DNA of 64,000 nt from Nocardia huaxiensis (GTDB lineage: Bacteria; Actinomycetota; Actinomycetes; Mycobacteriales; Mycobacteriaceae). The stretch spans positions 2,604,001-2,668,000 of the forward strand of contig NZ_CP059399.1 of assembly GCF_013744875.1 (NCBI RefSeq), given 5' to 3'. This document shows positions 1-7,349 of this stretch, piece after piece. Under the pieces are notes generated by a model. It did not search any database and had not been told where the DNA came from. It worked only from the letters and a program-made list of their open reading frames with translations. Position 1 is the first letter of the stretch. The number at the start of each line of letters is the position of its first letter. The position numbers were made by a program, and so were the translations under genes.

Positions 1-1069
1 GCCGATATACGGAGATGGTCACCGACGCGGTCACCGGCAGGGGATCGGGCAGCGCGGCAATCCGTTCCGCGCGCTCGGCCGCCGCGTGATGCGCCGACGG
101 ACCCATCCCCGCCACATTCGCGATATCGGCCCGCGTCAGCGACATCGAATATTCGACGGGAACCCGCTCGGCCAATTCGAAACGCGCGCCCAGCGAGTCC
201 GCCAGCCGTGCGTCTTTCTCGCCGTCCACGCTGACCATATCCAGTGGCGCTATCAATTCCGTCAGATGCCGCGGGGTCGGCGTCACCACGATGAAATGTC
301 CCGCATCCGCGAGCACGCGCGCGACCTCACTCGCATTACGCGGCGCGAAAACCGCGACCACAATATTCATCGCACCGTTTCGCACCGGCAGCCCGCGCCA
401 TGCGTCGGCGAGCACCGCACCCGCCCGCGCATGAGCCCGAGCGCTGCGCCGAGCTGCCGCTTTGGACACGTCCAGCGCGATCCCGCGCGCGTCCGGTAGG
501 GCATCGAGCATTCCCGCCAGGTAATACCCGGTTCCCGCGCCGATCTCCAGCAGGCTGGGGCCGGGTGCGTTCGCATCAGTGCGAAGCAGCGCGGCCACGC
601 GGGTGCGCGCCGCGGCCCGCACGGTCGCGCCGGGCGGGCTGGCCGGGTTGCGGCGGGCGTGTCTCTCAGTGGTCGGGCGCGTCGATGGGCCGGGTGCGGA
701 TCCCCGCGCCGCGTCGAATGCGGGAACGATAGTGCGCGTGGAAATGTCCGCCACGACGCCGGCCAGAGCCGAGGCGATGGGAGCGAAATGCCCCGCACTC
801 TGAAAAGCCGCACGCGCATCGAGCATGTCGGGCGTGTCGCCGGTCATTTTCGTGGCGGCGCCCGTGAGCAGACTGACGTAGCCCTGCCGGGCTATGTCGA
901 AAGTGTGGCCGCGTGCGCAGCGCAGGCTGCGATCCTGGGCGGCGAGATCCTGGCCGCACTCCGGGCAGGCCAGTAGATCGGCGCAGGCGAGAAGACGGTG
1001 CGCCGGTGCCGGAAACGGCACGGCGTCGGGTCGCTCGATGTGGCCGACGGAATGTGATTCCTCGTTCAC
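1..1069 (-). CDS. RlmA-like 23S rRNA (guanine-N1)-methyltransferase, 3' end cut by window
   Basis: Probable SAM-dependent methyltransferase of the RlmA/TlrB family, which methylates a guanine in the 23S rRNA helix 35 loop. Reading from the GTG at 1069, an N-terminal zinc site is visible at Cys35, Cys38, Cys51 and His55, followed by the family's GHTFDIARQGYVSLL block. After that comes a SAM-binding LLEIGAGTGYYL loop and the C-terminal SLTRADI...GMGPSA(H) stretch typical of the family. The frame stays open to base 1, so only the last few residues are missing. About 45 low-complexity residues (Pro/Arg/Ala rich) are inserted between the zinc module and the SAM domain. The family assignment is good, but the exact target base is inferred. 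Confidence 0.85.
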   Translation of the reverse strand, partial: MNEESHSVGHIERPDAVPFPAPAHRLLACADLLACPECGQDLAAQDRSLRCARGHTFDIARQGYVSLLTGAATKMTGDTPDMLDARAAFQSAGHFAPIASALAGVVADISTRTIVPAFDAARGSAPGPSTRPTTERHARRNPASPPGATVRAAARTRVAALLRTDANAPGPSLLEIGAGTGYYLAGMLDALPDARGIALDVSKAAARRSARAHARAGAVLADAWRGLPVRNGAMNIVVAVFAPRNASEVARVLADAGHFIVVTPTPRHLTELIAPLDMVSVDGEKDARLADSLGARFELAERVPVEYSMSLTRADIANVAGMGPSAHHAAAERAERIAALPDPLPVTASVTISVYR

Positions 1070-1075
1070 CGTGGC

Positions 1076-1133
1076 GCCGGTGAGCCGGACGAGCGGTGAG
1101 GTGCTCGCTGTATTGGGGGTACGGCTCACCGGC
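1076..1133. other. 12-bp inverted repeat between rlmA-like gene and DUF3117 gene
   Basis: Arms at 1076-1087 and 1122-1133 are exact complements (GCCGGTGAGCCG / CGGCTCACCGGC), separated by 34 bases. The repeat lies just after the DUF3117 stop and just before the rlmA-like start. It could end DUF3117 transcription or act as an operator for the methyltransferase. The long loop makes a strong intrinsic terminator unlikely. Confidence 0.35.
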
Positions 1134-1147
1134 ACGTGGTCCGGCTG

Positions 1148-1315
1148 TTAGCTGGTGACCTTGATGAGTTCGTCACCGAGCGCTGCGGCTTCATCCGGAG
1201 TCAGCTCGACGACCAGACGCCCGCCACCCTCGAGTGGAACCCGCATGACGATTCCACGCCCTTCCTTGGTTGCCTCGAGGGGACCGTCCCCGGTGCGGGG
1301 CTTCATGGCCGCCAT
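1148..1315 (-). CDS. DUF3117 small conserved actinobacterial protein
   Basis: A 55-residue protein starting MAAMKPRTGDGPLEATKEGR and ending with LGDELIKVTS. It is highly charged, has no signal peptide or membrane segment, and matches the DUF3117 family found throughout Actinobacteria (Rv1211 in M. tuberculosis). The start ATG at 1315 is preceded by GGAGGG at good spacing. Its function is not known. It sits directly downstream of tag, the same order as Rv1210-Rv1211. The open frame is too short for many gene finders, but its conserved sequence and ribosome site make it a confident call. Confidence 0.9.
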   Translation of the reverse strand: MAAMKPRTGDGPLEATKEGRGIVMRVPLEGGGRLVVELTPDEAAALGDELIKVTS

Positions 1316-1480
1316 CCTCTGCTCCCTCCAGATCTGCGCGGTCTGCTGCGCACTTTCATGGAACTCCAGTTGTCACCAACCAGGCAGCCCGCCGGTATGT
1401 GGCGGGCCGCACCAAGCCCATTCTTCCCTATCGCGGATCGGGGCGGGTACCTGAGTTCCAAAAACCGACCGTTGTGGCGT

Positions 1481-2053
1481 TCAGGAAGTACTCACATTCA
1501 CCCAGCAATCGGCCACGTGATCGTCTACCATCCCGGTCGCTTGCATGAGTGCGTACGCAGTGGTGGGCCCCACGAATTTGAACCCCCGCCGCTTGAGTTC
1601 TTTTGCGAGAGCGGTGGATTCGGCTGTGACAGCGGGCACATCGGACAGTGTCCGGGGTCGCTTGCGGGCGGCCGGTGCGAAGGACCACAGCAGCCCGTCG
1701 AGGGGCTCTGCGAGGTCCCGGGCAACCCGCGCATTGTGGATGCTGGCCTCAATCTTGGCGCGATTGCGAACTATGCCCGTATCCGCCAGAAGCCGTTCCA
1801 CATCCTTCTCCCCGAACCCCGCCACCTTCTCGATGACGAACCCGTGGAACGCCGACCGGAAAGCCTCCCGCTTGCGCAAAATCGTGATCCACGCCAGCCC
1901 CGACTGAAACGCCTCCAGACACATACGTTCGAATAACGCATCATCCCCGTGCAGCGCCCGCCCCCACTCGGAATCGTGGTAATCCCGATAAAGCTGAGTG
2001 CCCTCCGACCACCCACACCTGATCCGCCCGTCGGATTCGATACCCGAACTCAC
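1481..2053 (-). CDS. tag: DNA-3-methyladenine glycosylase I
   Basis: Base-excision repair enzyme that removes 3-methyladenine from alkylated DNA. The 190-residue length is normal for Tag. Family marks are the N-terminal RCGW...YRDYHDSEWG block, the central EAFQSGLAWITILRKREAF helix-hairpin region, and the C-terminal GPTTAYALMQATGMVDDH...C segment. The N-terminal Cys and His and the C-terminal His and Cys provide the Tag zinc site. The start overlaps the stop of the upstream DivIVA-domain gene by four bases (ATGA), so the two are translationally coupled, as in the Rv1209-tagA order of M. tuberculosis. Confidence 0.93.
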   Translation of the reverse strand: MSSGIESDGRIRCGWSEGTQLYRDYHDSEWGRALHGDDALFERMCLEAFQSGLAWITILRKREAFRSAFHGFVIEKVAGFGEKDVERLLADTGIVRNRAKIEASIHNARVARDLAEPLDGLLWSFAPAARKRPRTLSDVPAVTAESTALAKELKRRGFKFVGPTTAYALMQATGMVDDHVADCWVNVSTS

Positions 2054-2778
2054 CGCGCCGTTCCCCGCCCTTCGGATTCTCGCGATACACCGCTATTTCC
2101 AGGCGCGGATTCCGGGCCCGCCCCCGGATTCACCTCCGGACCCGGCTCGGCGGGCAGCACCTGCGGCAGCGGCGCGGCATCAGGGGCCTGCGTGCCCGCC
2201 AGCCACCGATCCGCGGGGCCGGGCTCGGCGGGTACGCGACGCGGCGCGGGCACACCGGGCACAGCCGCCCCGAACTGAGCGGATGTAGTCGCAGACGCGG
2301 CGGAATGCGCCGGGGCGGGATTGAACAGCGGATGAGCCGGCTGCGGCGCGCCTGCGGCGACCGCCGGATGCGCGGCGCCGTTGCCGGATATCGCGGCGGG
2401 ATCTCCGGCTGACGCGTCGGCACTGCCGGTGGGAGTGCCGGCGCGCTCGGATTCCCCGGAAGACTCGGGTTCCGCGGCCACCGGGCCGGCAGCCTCCGTG
2501 CGTGTCTGGGCGAGCTGGGCTTCGAGCTCGTCGATACGTGCGGCCAGCCGGGTCAGCGCCCAGTCGACCTCGCCGGCCTTGTAGCCGCGAACCACCTGCT
2601 GAAAACGCAGCGCCCGCACGTCGCTACCGCTGATCTCGCGCGCGGGCAGGACCGTGACCGTGGTGCCCTCCGGCAGCGGGCCCAGCTCCTCACCGCGCCC
2701 GAACACCGCACTGGCCACCAGGAACAGCAGCGCGGCGACTAGTCCGACGATCAGCACGTACAGCAGTAGCGTGAGCAT
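2050..2778 (-). CDS. DivIVA-domain membrane protein
   Basis: A 242-residue protein with one N-terminal membrane helix (about residues 3-25, LLLYVLIVGLVAALLFLVAS). A short DivIVA-like motif follows at about residues 55-95 (ALRFQQVVRGYKAGEVDWAL...ELEAQL), with coiled-coil potential. The remaining part is disordered and rich in Ala, Pro and Gly. DivIVA motifs place proteins at cell poles and septa of actinobacteria, so a role in growth or division is inferred. It is coupled to tag by a four-base overlap. The tail is low-complexity and probably poorly conserved. Confidence 0.8.
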   Translation of the reverse strand: MLTLLLYVLIVGLVAALLFLVASAVFGRGEELGPLPEGTTVTVLPAREISGSDVRALRFQQVVRGYKAGEVDWALTRLAARIDELEAQLAQTRTEAAGPVAAEPESSGESERAGTPTGSADASAGDPAAISGNGAAHPAVAAGAPQPAHPLFNPAPAHSAASATTSAQFGAAVPGVPAPRRVPAEPGPADRWLAGTQAPDAAPLPQVLPAEPGPEVNPGAGPESAPGNSGVSRESEGRGTAR

Positions 2779-2892
2779 GTCCCCGAGCTTAGGTGGCGCA
2801 TCGACATCGGGCCGCCCGCACCCCGGCGGAATCCGGACATCGAATTCGCCCGCGCGGGAATCGGATTGCCCCGGTGCGCGCGGGCGGGGCCG

Positions 2893-4029
2893 CTACAGGT
2901 GGCGGGTGGTGTCGATGCTCAGGGACATGCCGGCCAGGCCGCGGCGGCGGACGGCCAGCTTGTCGGCGATGTCGCGCAGGGCCTTGCCGGAGGGGGAGTC
3001 CGGGGCGCGCAGGACGATGGGGGTGCCCTCGTCGCCTGCTTCGCGCAGCTGCTGCTCGATCGGGATCTGGCCCAGGAGGGGGACGTTCGCGCCGATGGCT
3101 CGGGTGAGGTTCTCGGCCACGGTCTGGCCGCCGCCCTCGCCATAGAGGTGCATGCGGCTGCCGTCGGGGAGGTCCAGCCAGGACATGTTCTCGACCACGC
3201 CCGCGATGCGCTGGCGGGTTTGCAGGGCAATGGAACCCGCGCGCTCGGCCACCTCGGCGGCGGCCAGCTGGGGGGTGGTGACCACCAGGATCTCCGCGTT
3301 CGGGATCAGCTGGGCCAGGGAGATGGCCACGTCGCCGGTGCCGGGCGGGAGGTCCAGCAGCAGGATGTCGAGGTCACCCCAGAAGACGTCGGCCAGGAAC
3401 TGCTGCAGAGCGCGGTGCAGCATCGGGCCACGCCAGACGACGGGGGTGTTGCCCTGAGTGAACATGGAGATCGAGATGACCTTCACGTCGTGGGCGATGG
3501 GCGGCATGATCATGCGCTCGACCTGGGTGGGGCGCTGGTCGGTGCCGAGCATGCGGGGGACCGAGTGGCCGTAGATGTCGGCGTCGAGGACACCGACGGA
3601 CAGGCCGCGGGCGGCCATGGCGGCCGCGAGATTGACTGTGACGGAGGACTTTCCGACACCGCCCTTACCGGAGGCCACCGCGTACACGCGGGTCAGCGAG
3701 CCGGGCTGGGCGAACGGGATGACCGGTTCGGCTGCATCGCCGCGCAGCTTCTTGCGCAGTTCGGTGCGCTGCTCGTCGTTCATGACGTCCAGGCCGACCG
3801 TGATCTGCCCGACCCCGGGCACATCCGCGACGGCCTTGCTGACGCGTTCCTGGATGGCGGATTTCATCGGGCAGGCCGACGTCGTCAGGTAGATCACGAC
3901 GTGGACACTGCTGTCGGCGCCGACCTCGACGCTTTTCACCATGCCCAGTTCGGTGATCGGCTTCCGGATCTCCGGGTCGTCCACCTTCGCGAGCGCGCCC
4001 CGCACATCCGATTCCGTTACCACTGGCAT
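2893..4029 (-). CDS. mrp: Mrp/ApbC family iron-sulfur cluster carrier ATPase
   Basis: A 378-residue Mrp/NBP35-type P-loop ATPase that carries and delivers Fe-S clusters in the cytoplasm. Residues 1-95 are a MIP18/DUF59 domain with the ACPMKSAI motif. The ATPase domain opens with the deviant Walker A motif SGKGGVGKSSVTVNLA near residue 120, followed by the LLLDLPPGTGD motif near residue 220. This is the Rv1229c homologue and lies beside the transglycosylase gene as in M. tuberculosis. The start ATG at 4029 gives the usual MPVVTESDVRGAL N-terminus. Length and motifs are intact. Confidence 0.93.
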   Translation of the reverse strand: MPVVTESDVRGALAKVDDPEIRKPITELGMVKSVEVGADSSVHVVIYLTTSACPMKSAIQERVSKAVADVPGVGQITVGLDVMNDEQRTELRKKLRGDAAEPVIPFAQPGSLTRVYAVASGKGGVGKSSVTVNLAAAMAARGLSVGVLDADIYGHSVPRMLGTDQRPTQVERMIMPPIAHDVKVISISMFTQGNTPVVWRGPMLHRALQQFLADVFWGDLDILLLDLPPGTGDVAISLAQLIPNAEILVVTTPQLAAAEVAERAGSIALQTRQRIAGVVENMSWLDLPDGSRMHLYGEGGGQTVAENLTRAIGANVPLLGQIPIEQQLREAGDEGTPIVLRAPDSPSGKALRDIADKLAVRRRGLAGMSLSIDTTRHL

Positions 4030-4081
4030 AGCGCCAGTCTAGGAGCGGGCCCGGACGGGGCTGTATCTGCCCTCCGCGGCG

Positions 4082-4942
4082 TCAGATTCGCGGCAGCTGC
4101 GAGGCCGCCGGGGTGATGCCGGTGTTGTAGGCGGCCTCCCAGGCCATCACATTGGTCACGTAGGCCATGGAGTGGTTGTAGCGCAGGATGGCGCGGGTCT
4201 GCTGGGCCGGATCACGCATGTCGAGATTGCCGGAGCACAGGTACTTTCCGGCGGTGAGCGCCGCGTCGTACAGGTTCTGCGGATCGGCGATGCCGTCGCC
4301 GTTGCCGTCGGCGGCGTAGTGCTTCCACGTCTCCGGCAGGAACTGCATGGAGCCGATGGCGCGGTCGTAGCCCTGCAGGCCGTCCAGGACGCCGTCGTCG
4401 GAATCGTGAATCACGTTGTTCCCGTAGAGGCTTCCGTCCAGGACCGGCCCGTAGATGGGGTCCAGGGCATTGCCGTCCGCGTCGGCCTTGCCGCCGAAGG
4501 CGTGCGTGGACTCCACCCGGCCGATGCCGGCGAGCAGTGACCACGGCATGCCGCAGACCGGATTCTCCGCTGCCAGAATGCGTTCCGCATTGTGATAGGC
4601 GGCCTCGGAGATGCCGGGCATGCCCAGGGTGCCCTTGGGCAGGTCGGCGGGAACGCGGCCGTCGGGGAGCGCGACCGTCTTCACCTCGGGCGGCGGCGGG
4701 GGCAGGAGCTGCTTGGCTTCCTTGAGCAGGGGTTCGGCGGCCGGTGCCGCCTCGAGTCTGGGTACGTCCGCGTCGGCGTCGGCCGTGAGCGTGCGGTGCT
4801 GCAGGGGACCGGCGAGGGTTTCGGCGATGCTGCCGTCGGCGGCGCCGGTGACGGTGGCCAGACCGGCCGGTACGAGACTCGTGAGAGCGATGACCGATCC
4901 ACGGCGAACTTTCGGGACCGGGGGTTTGCGGTGACGTCCCAC
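4082..4942 (-). CDS. Secreted lytic transglycosylase (Rv1230c-like)
   Basis: Peptidoglycan lytic transglycosylase of the SLT/lysozyme-like superfamily, acting in the periplasm. The start is placed at the GTG at 4942 (VGRHRKPPVPKVRRGS), because GGAGGG lies ten bases upstream. A longer frame begins at 4993. A hydrophobic export segment follows at about residues 17-35. The catalytic domain has the motif LLAGIGRVESTH with candidate catalytic Glu144. It continues through DPIYGPVLDGS and DSDDGVLDG, with GSMQFLPETW and YLCSGNLD nearer the C-terminus. It lies just downstream of a second, related transglycosylase gene, and a third degenerate copy is at 56,645-57,361. Confidence 0.87.
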   Translation of the reverse strand: MGRHRKPPVPKVRRGSVIALTSLVPAGLATVTGAADGSIAETLAGPLQHRTLTADADADVPRLEAAPAAEPLLKEAKQLLPPPPPEVKTVALPDGRVPADLPKGTLGMPGISEAAYHNAERILAAENPVCGMPWSLLAGIGRVESTHAFGGKADADGNALDPIYGPVLDGSLYGNNVIHDSDDGVLDGLQGYDRAIGSMQFLPETWKHYAADGNGDGIADPQNLYDAALTAGKYLCSGNLDMRDPAQQTRAILRYNHSMAYVTNVMAWEAAYNTGITPAASQLPRI

Positions 4943-5072
4943 TGTGTGGTTGCCCTCCATGTCATTTCGGTGTGACCGGTGACGTTGGAGCACCCACGCT
5001 ACATCATCCGAGACCGTTCCGTTACCCCTTCGTGACCATTCACAGGTTTGGAAAACGAGGGGGTCTCGACAA

Positions 5073-5103
5073 CGCTACGCGGGGGCACAGCCCCCGCGTA
5101 GCG
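5073..5103 (-). terminator. Strong hairpin downstream of second transglycosylase gene
   Basis: A perfect 14-bp stem (5073-5086 with 5090-5103, CGCTACGCGGGGGC) closes a three-base loop. It lies 66 bases past the stop of the 5170-6558 gene, in the right place to end that transcript before the next transglycosylase gene. There is no clear U-tract, which is common for actinobacterial terminators. Confidence 0.75.
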
Positions 5104-5169
5104 AATTGATCGGACTTGTTTCAGTTTTTTCCGAGCCGGCCGCGGACCCTGCCGCGGGGGCGCGCCGCG

Positions 5170-6558
5170 CTACTGCGCGGGCGCCGGAGCGGGCAGCGGG
5201 ATGGTGATGCCGAACGGCAGCGTGATGCCCGGTGCGGGGGTCGTGGGATCGGCCGGAGCCGCTTCCGCGGGAGCCTCCTCGACGGGTGCGGGCGCGGCCG
5301 CCTCCGGCGTCTTCTCCGGCTGCTGGACAGCGCCGTTCGGGTTCTGCTGCTGATCGTTGGTGGTGGTGCAGGCGGTCGTCTTGTCGATCGGCTTGCCGTC
5401 CGGGCCGAACTGCTGCTCGGTGTTCTGGCCGGTGTTCTCGTCGACGGGCGTGCCGTCCGGATTGAGCCGCTGGGCCGGATCCGTCACCGCCGCATCGCAA
5501 TTGGGGGTCGCGGGCTGGGCCGGTTGCGCGGGCTGCGGGCAGAAGATGCCGCACGGGATGGGCGGCAGGCCGGGGATGGTGATCATCACCTCGGTCTGCG
5601 TGGTCGTGGTCGTGGTGGTGGTCGTGGTGTCGCTGGTGGTGGCCGCCGCGTCGAGGGAGGCGTTGGCGGCCGTCATGTCGGTGCCGCCCGCGGTGAGCGC
5701 CCCCGGCGCGATGAGCGTCGAGGAGATGTCCACCGTGGTTGGCGCGCCGCCGGTCTTGTACGCATTGGACCAGCTCAGCACCTGAGCCGCGTACGACATC
5801 GAGTTGTTGTAGCGCAGCACGGCTCTCAGCTGCTGATCCGAGTCGCGCAGGTTCAGCCCGCCGGAGCACAGGTACTTGCCCGCGGCCAGGGCGGCGTCGA
5901 AGACATTGTTCGGATCCGACACGCCGTCGCCATTGCCGTCGGCGGCGTACAGCGACCAGGTGCTGGGCAGGAACTGCATCGGGCCGACGGCGCGCACGTA
6001 GCTGCCGTCATTGGCCTTGATGATCTCGTTGCCGGGAAGTGTCCCGTCGAGTGCCGGACCGTAGATGGGCGTGACGGTGGTGCCGGCCGCGTCGGTGCGC
6101 CCGCTGCTGGCGTGTGCGGATTCGATGCGGCCGATGCCGGCGAGCAGGTTCCAGGTGATGCCGCAGCCGGGCGTGGAGGATTCCAGGGCCAGTTCGGCAT
6201 TGCGGTAGGCGGCCAGCACGATCTCGGGAATGCCGAGGGCGCCGGTGCCGCCGGGCAGGGCGATGTTCTGCAGCGGCACGGTGCCGCCGAAGAGCGGGCT
6301 GCCGTCGGCGGGCGGGGTGAGGGCGCTGAGTTTGCGCGGGGCCTCGGGCGCGGCGGGAACCAATCCGACTAGTTGGTCGGATTTAGGTTCGGTCACGGCC
6401 ACATTCTGATTTCCGGACGATGCCGCGAGCAGCGCGTCGGGCGCCTGCTGCGGCGCGGCCGACTGCACGGTCGTGGTGGTGGCCGAACCTGCGGTAACCA
6501 AACCCGCTATGAGCAGCGCCGACGCTGTCACCGGAGCACTTATTCTCTTCGCCACCAC
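5170..6558 (-). CDS. Secreted lytic transglycosylase with long threonine/proline-rich tail
   Basis: A 462-residue paralogue of the neighbouring transglycosylase. The GTG start at 6558 follows GAGGGG. Residues 1-35 form a signal peptide (MVAKRISAPVTASALLIAGL). The SLT-like domain, about residues 115-300, has LLAGIGRIESAH with Glu146 as the likely catalytic acid, then GPMQFLPSTW. The C-terminal 160 residues are unlike the sister protein: a run of ten threonines, a Pro/Gln-rich stretch, a segment with several cysteines (PPIPCGIFCPQP, PNCDAAV, TTACTTT) and a Pro/Ala end. The tail probably spans or binds the wall. This copy appears to be a tandem duplication of the 4082-4942 gene followed by tail growth. 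Confidence 0.85.
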   Translation of the reverse strand: MVAKRISAPVTASALLIAGLVTAGSATTTTVQSAAPQQAPDALLAASSGNQNVAVTEPKSDQLVGLVPAAPEAPRKLSALTPPADGSPLFGGTVPLQNIALPGGTGALGIPEIVLAAYRNAELALESSTPGCGITWNLLAGIGRIESAHASSGRTDAAGTTVTPIYGPALDGTLPGNEIIKANDGSYVRAVGPMQFLPSTWSLYAADGNGDGVSDPNNVFDAALAAGKYLCSGGLNLRDSDQQLRAVLRYNNSMSYAAQVLSWSNAYKTGGAPTTVDISSTLIAPGALTAGGTDMTAANASLDAAATTSDTTTTTTTTTTQTEVMITIPGLPPIPCGIFCPQPAQPAQPATPNCDAAVTDPAQRLNPDGTPVDENTGQNTEQQFGPDGKPIDKTTACTTTNDQQQNPNGAVQQPEKTPEAAAPAPVEEAPAEAAPADPTTPAPGITLPFGITIPLPAPAPAQ

Positions 6559-6686
6559 ACAATCCCCTCAGTCGTGCGGCCGGTCCCTGGTGATGCCACT
6601 CATACCAAGCAGTGTCTGGGTCGGTCGCTCGGAACAACGTGATCCAGGTTACCCATCAGTCAGCTCGTACGGAACCGCATGGGCGG

Positions 6687-7274
6687 TCAGTCGCCATCAT
6701 TTTGCGCCAGAATTGGGACCTCCGGCCTCTTTCGGTCGCTATTCTTCTTCTTTTTCCGTGTCTCGGGCACGTCGCCGTCGGAGGCCAGTTTTTCCAGTCT
6801 GACCAGCGATTCTTTGACATCTTCGAGTTCCCGGCGCAGATAGTCGCGCGTCGCCACCTCGCCCACGGCGAGTCGCAGTGCCGCGAGTTCCCGTGCAAGG
6901 AATTCGGTGTCGGCTTTTGTCTGGGCTGCTCTGGATCGGTCCTCTTCCAGAGCGACCCGGTCGCGATTGTCCTGCCGGTTCTGGGCCAGCAGGATGAGCG
7001 GCGCGGCATAGGCGGCCTGGGTGGAGAACGCCAGGTTCAACAGGATGAACGGGTACGGATCCCAGCGCAGCTTGACCGCGAAGACATTGATCGCGATCCA
7101 CAGGATCACGATCACCGTCTGGATCGCGAGATAGCGGCCGGTGCCCAGGAAACGCGCGATCTGCTCGCTGGTGCGCGCCAAAGCCTCGGCGTCCCAATCG
7201 AATCCGCGGAAGCGCGACTCCATCGGGGTTTCCATGCGCTGGCGCGCGCTGGCCTTGTCCATGCGATCGCTCAT
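6687..7274 (-). CDS. DUF1003 membrane protein (Rv1231c-like)
   Basis: A 195-residue protein of the DUF1003 family, function not established. It has two membrane helices near residues 47-67 (YLAIQTVIVILWIAINVFAV) and 75-97 (PFILLNLAFSTQAAYAAPLILLA), the hallmark of the family. A charged C-terminal coiled coil ends in a lysine-rich tail (TRKKKKNSDRKRPE). The start ATG at 7274 follows AAAGGA. It comes after the MgtE-N/CBS gene, as in M. tuberculosis, which may link it to divalent-cation or envelope physiology; that link is inference. Confidence 0.85.
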   Translation of the reverse strand: MSDRMDKASARQRMETPMESRFRGFDWDAEALARTSEQIARFLGTGRYLAIQTVIVILWIAINVFAVKLRWDPYPFILLNLAFSTQAAYAAPLILLAQNRQDNRDRVALEEDRSRAAQTKADTEFLARELAALRLAVGEVATRDYLRRELEDVKESLVRLEKLASDGDVPETRKKKKNSDRKRPEVPILAQNDGD

Positions 7275-7348
7275 GCTGTGTCCTTTCGGGCATGAGCGGA
7301 GCGCTCCGTGGTTACGCTCCGCTGCCGCCTCCGCGCCTGACCGCTCAT
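7271..7348 (-). CDS. Possible 25-residue coupled peptide between MgtE-N/CBS and DUF1003 genes
   Basis: A very short frame (MSGQARRRQRSVTTERSAHA then RKDTA) joins its neighbours exactly. Its ATG overlaps the MgtE-N/CBS stop as ATGA, and its TGA overlaps the DUF1003 start as ATGA. It is strongly basic. The bridging could reflect real coupling, or could be chance in a GC-rich gap. Most of it lies within a 43-base element repeated at 8731-8773, and the reading frame is not preserved in that other copy, which argues for a DNA or RNA signal instead of a peptide. Confidence 0.25.
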   Translation of the reverse strand: MSGQARRRQRSVTTERSAHARKDTA

Positions 7349-7349
7349 G
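7307..7349 (-). repeat. 43-base repeated element, copy B (upstream of DUF1003 gene)
   Basis: On the minus strand this begins CATGAGCGGTCAGG and ends GCGTAACCACG. It matches the plus-strand copy at 8731-8773 at all but a few positions, with two compensating one-base gaps. It lies 32 bases upstream of the DUF1003 start and overlaps the last codons of the MgtE-N/CBS gene. A stem-loop (AGCGGAGCG at 7295-7303 with CGCTCCGCT at 7315-7323) overlaps its downstream end. Confidence 0.7.
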
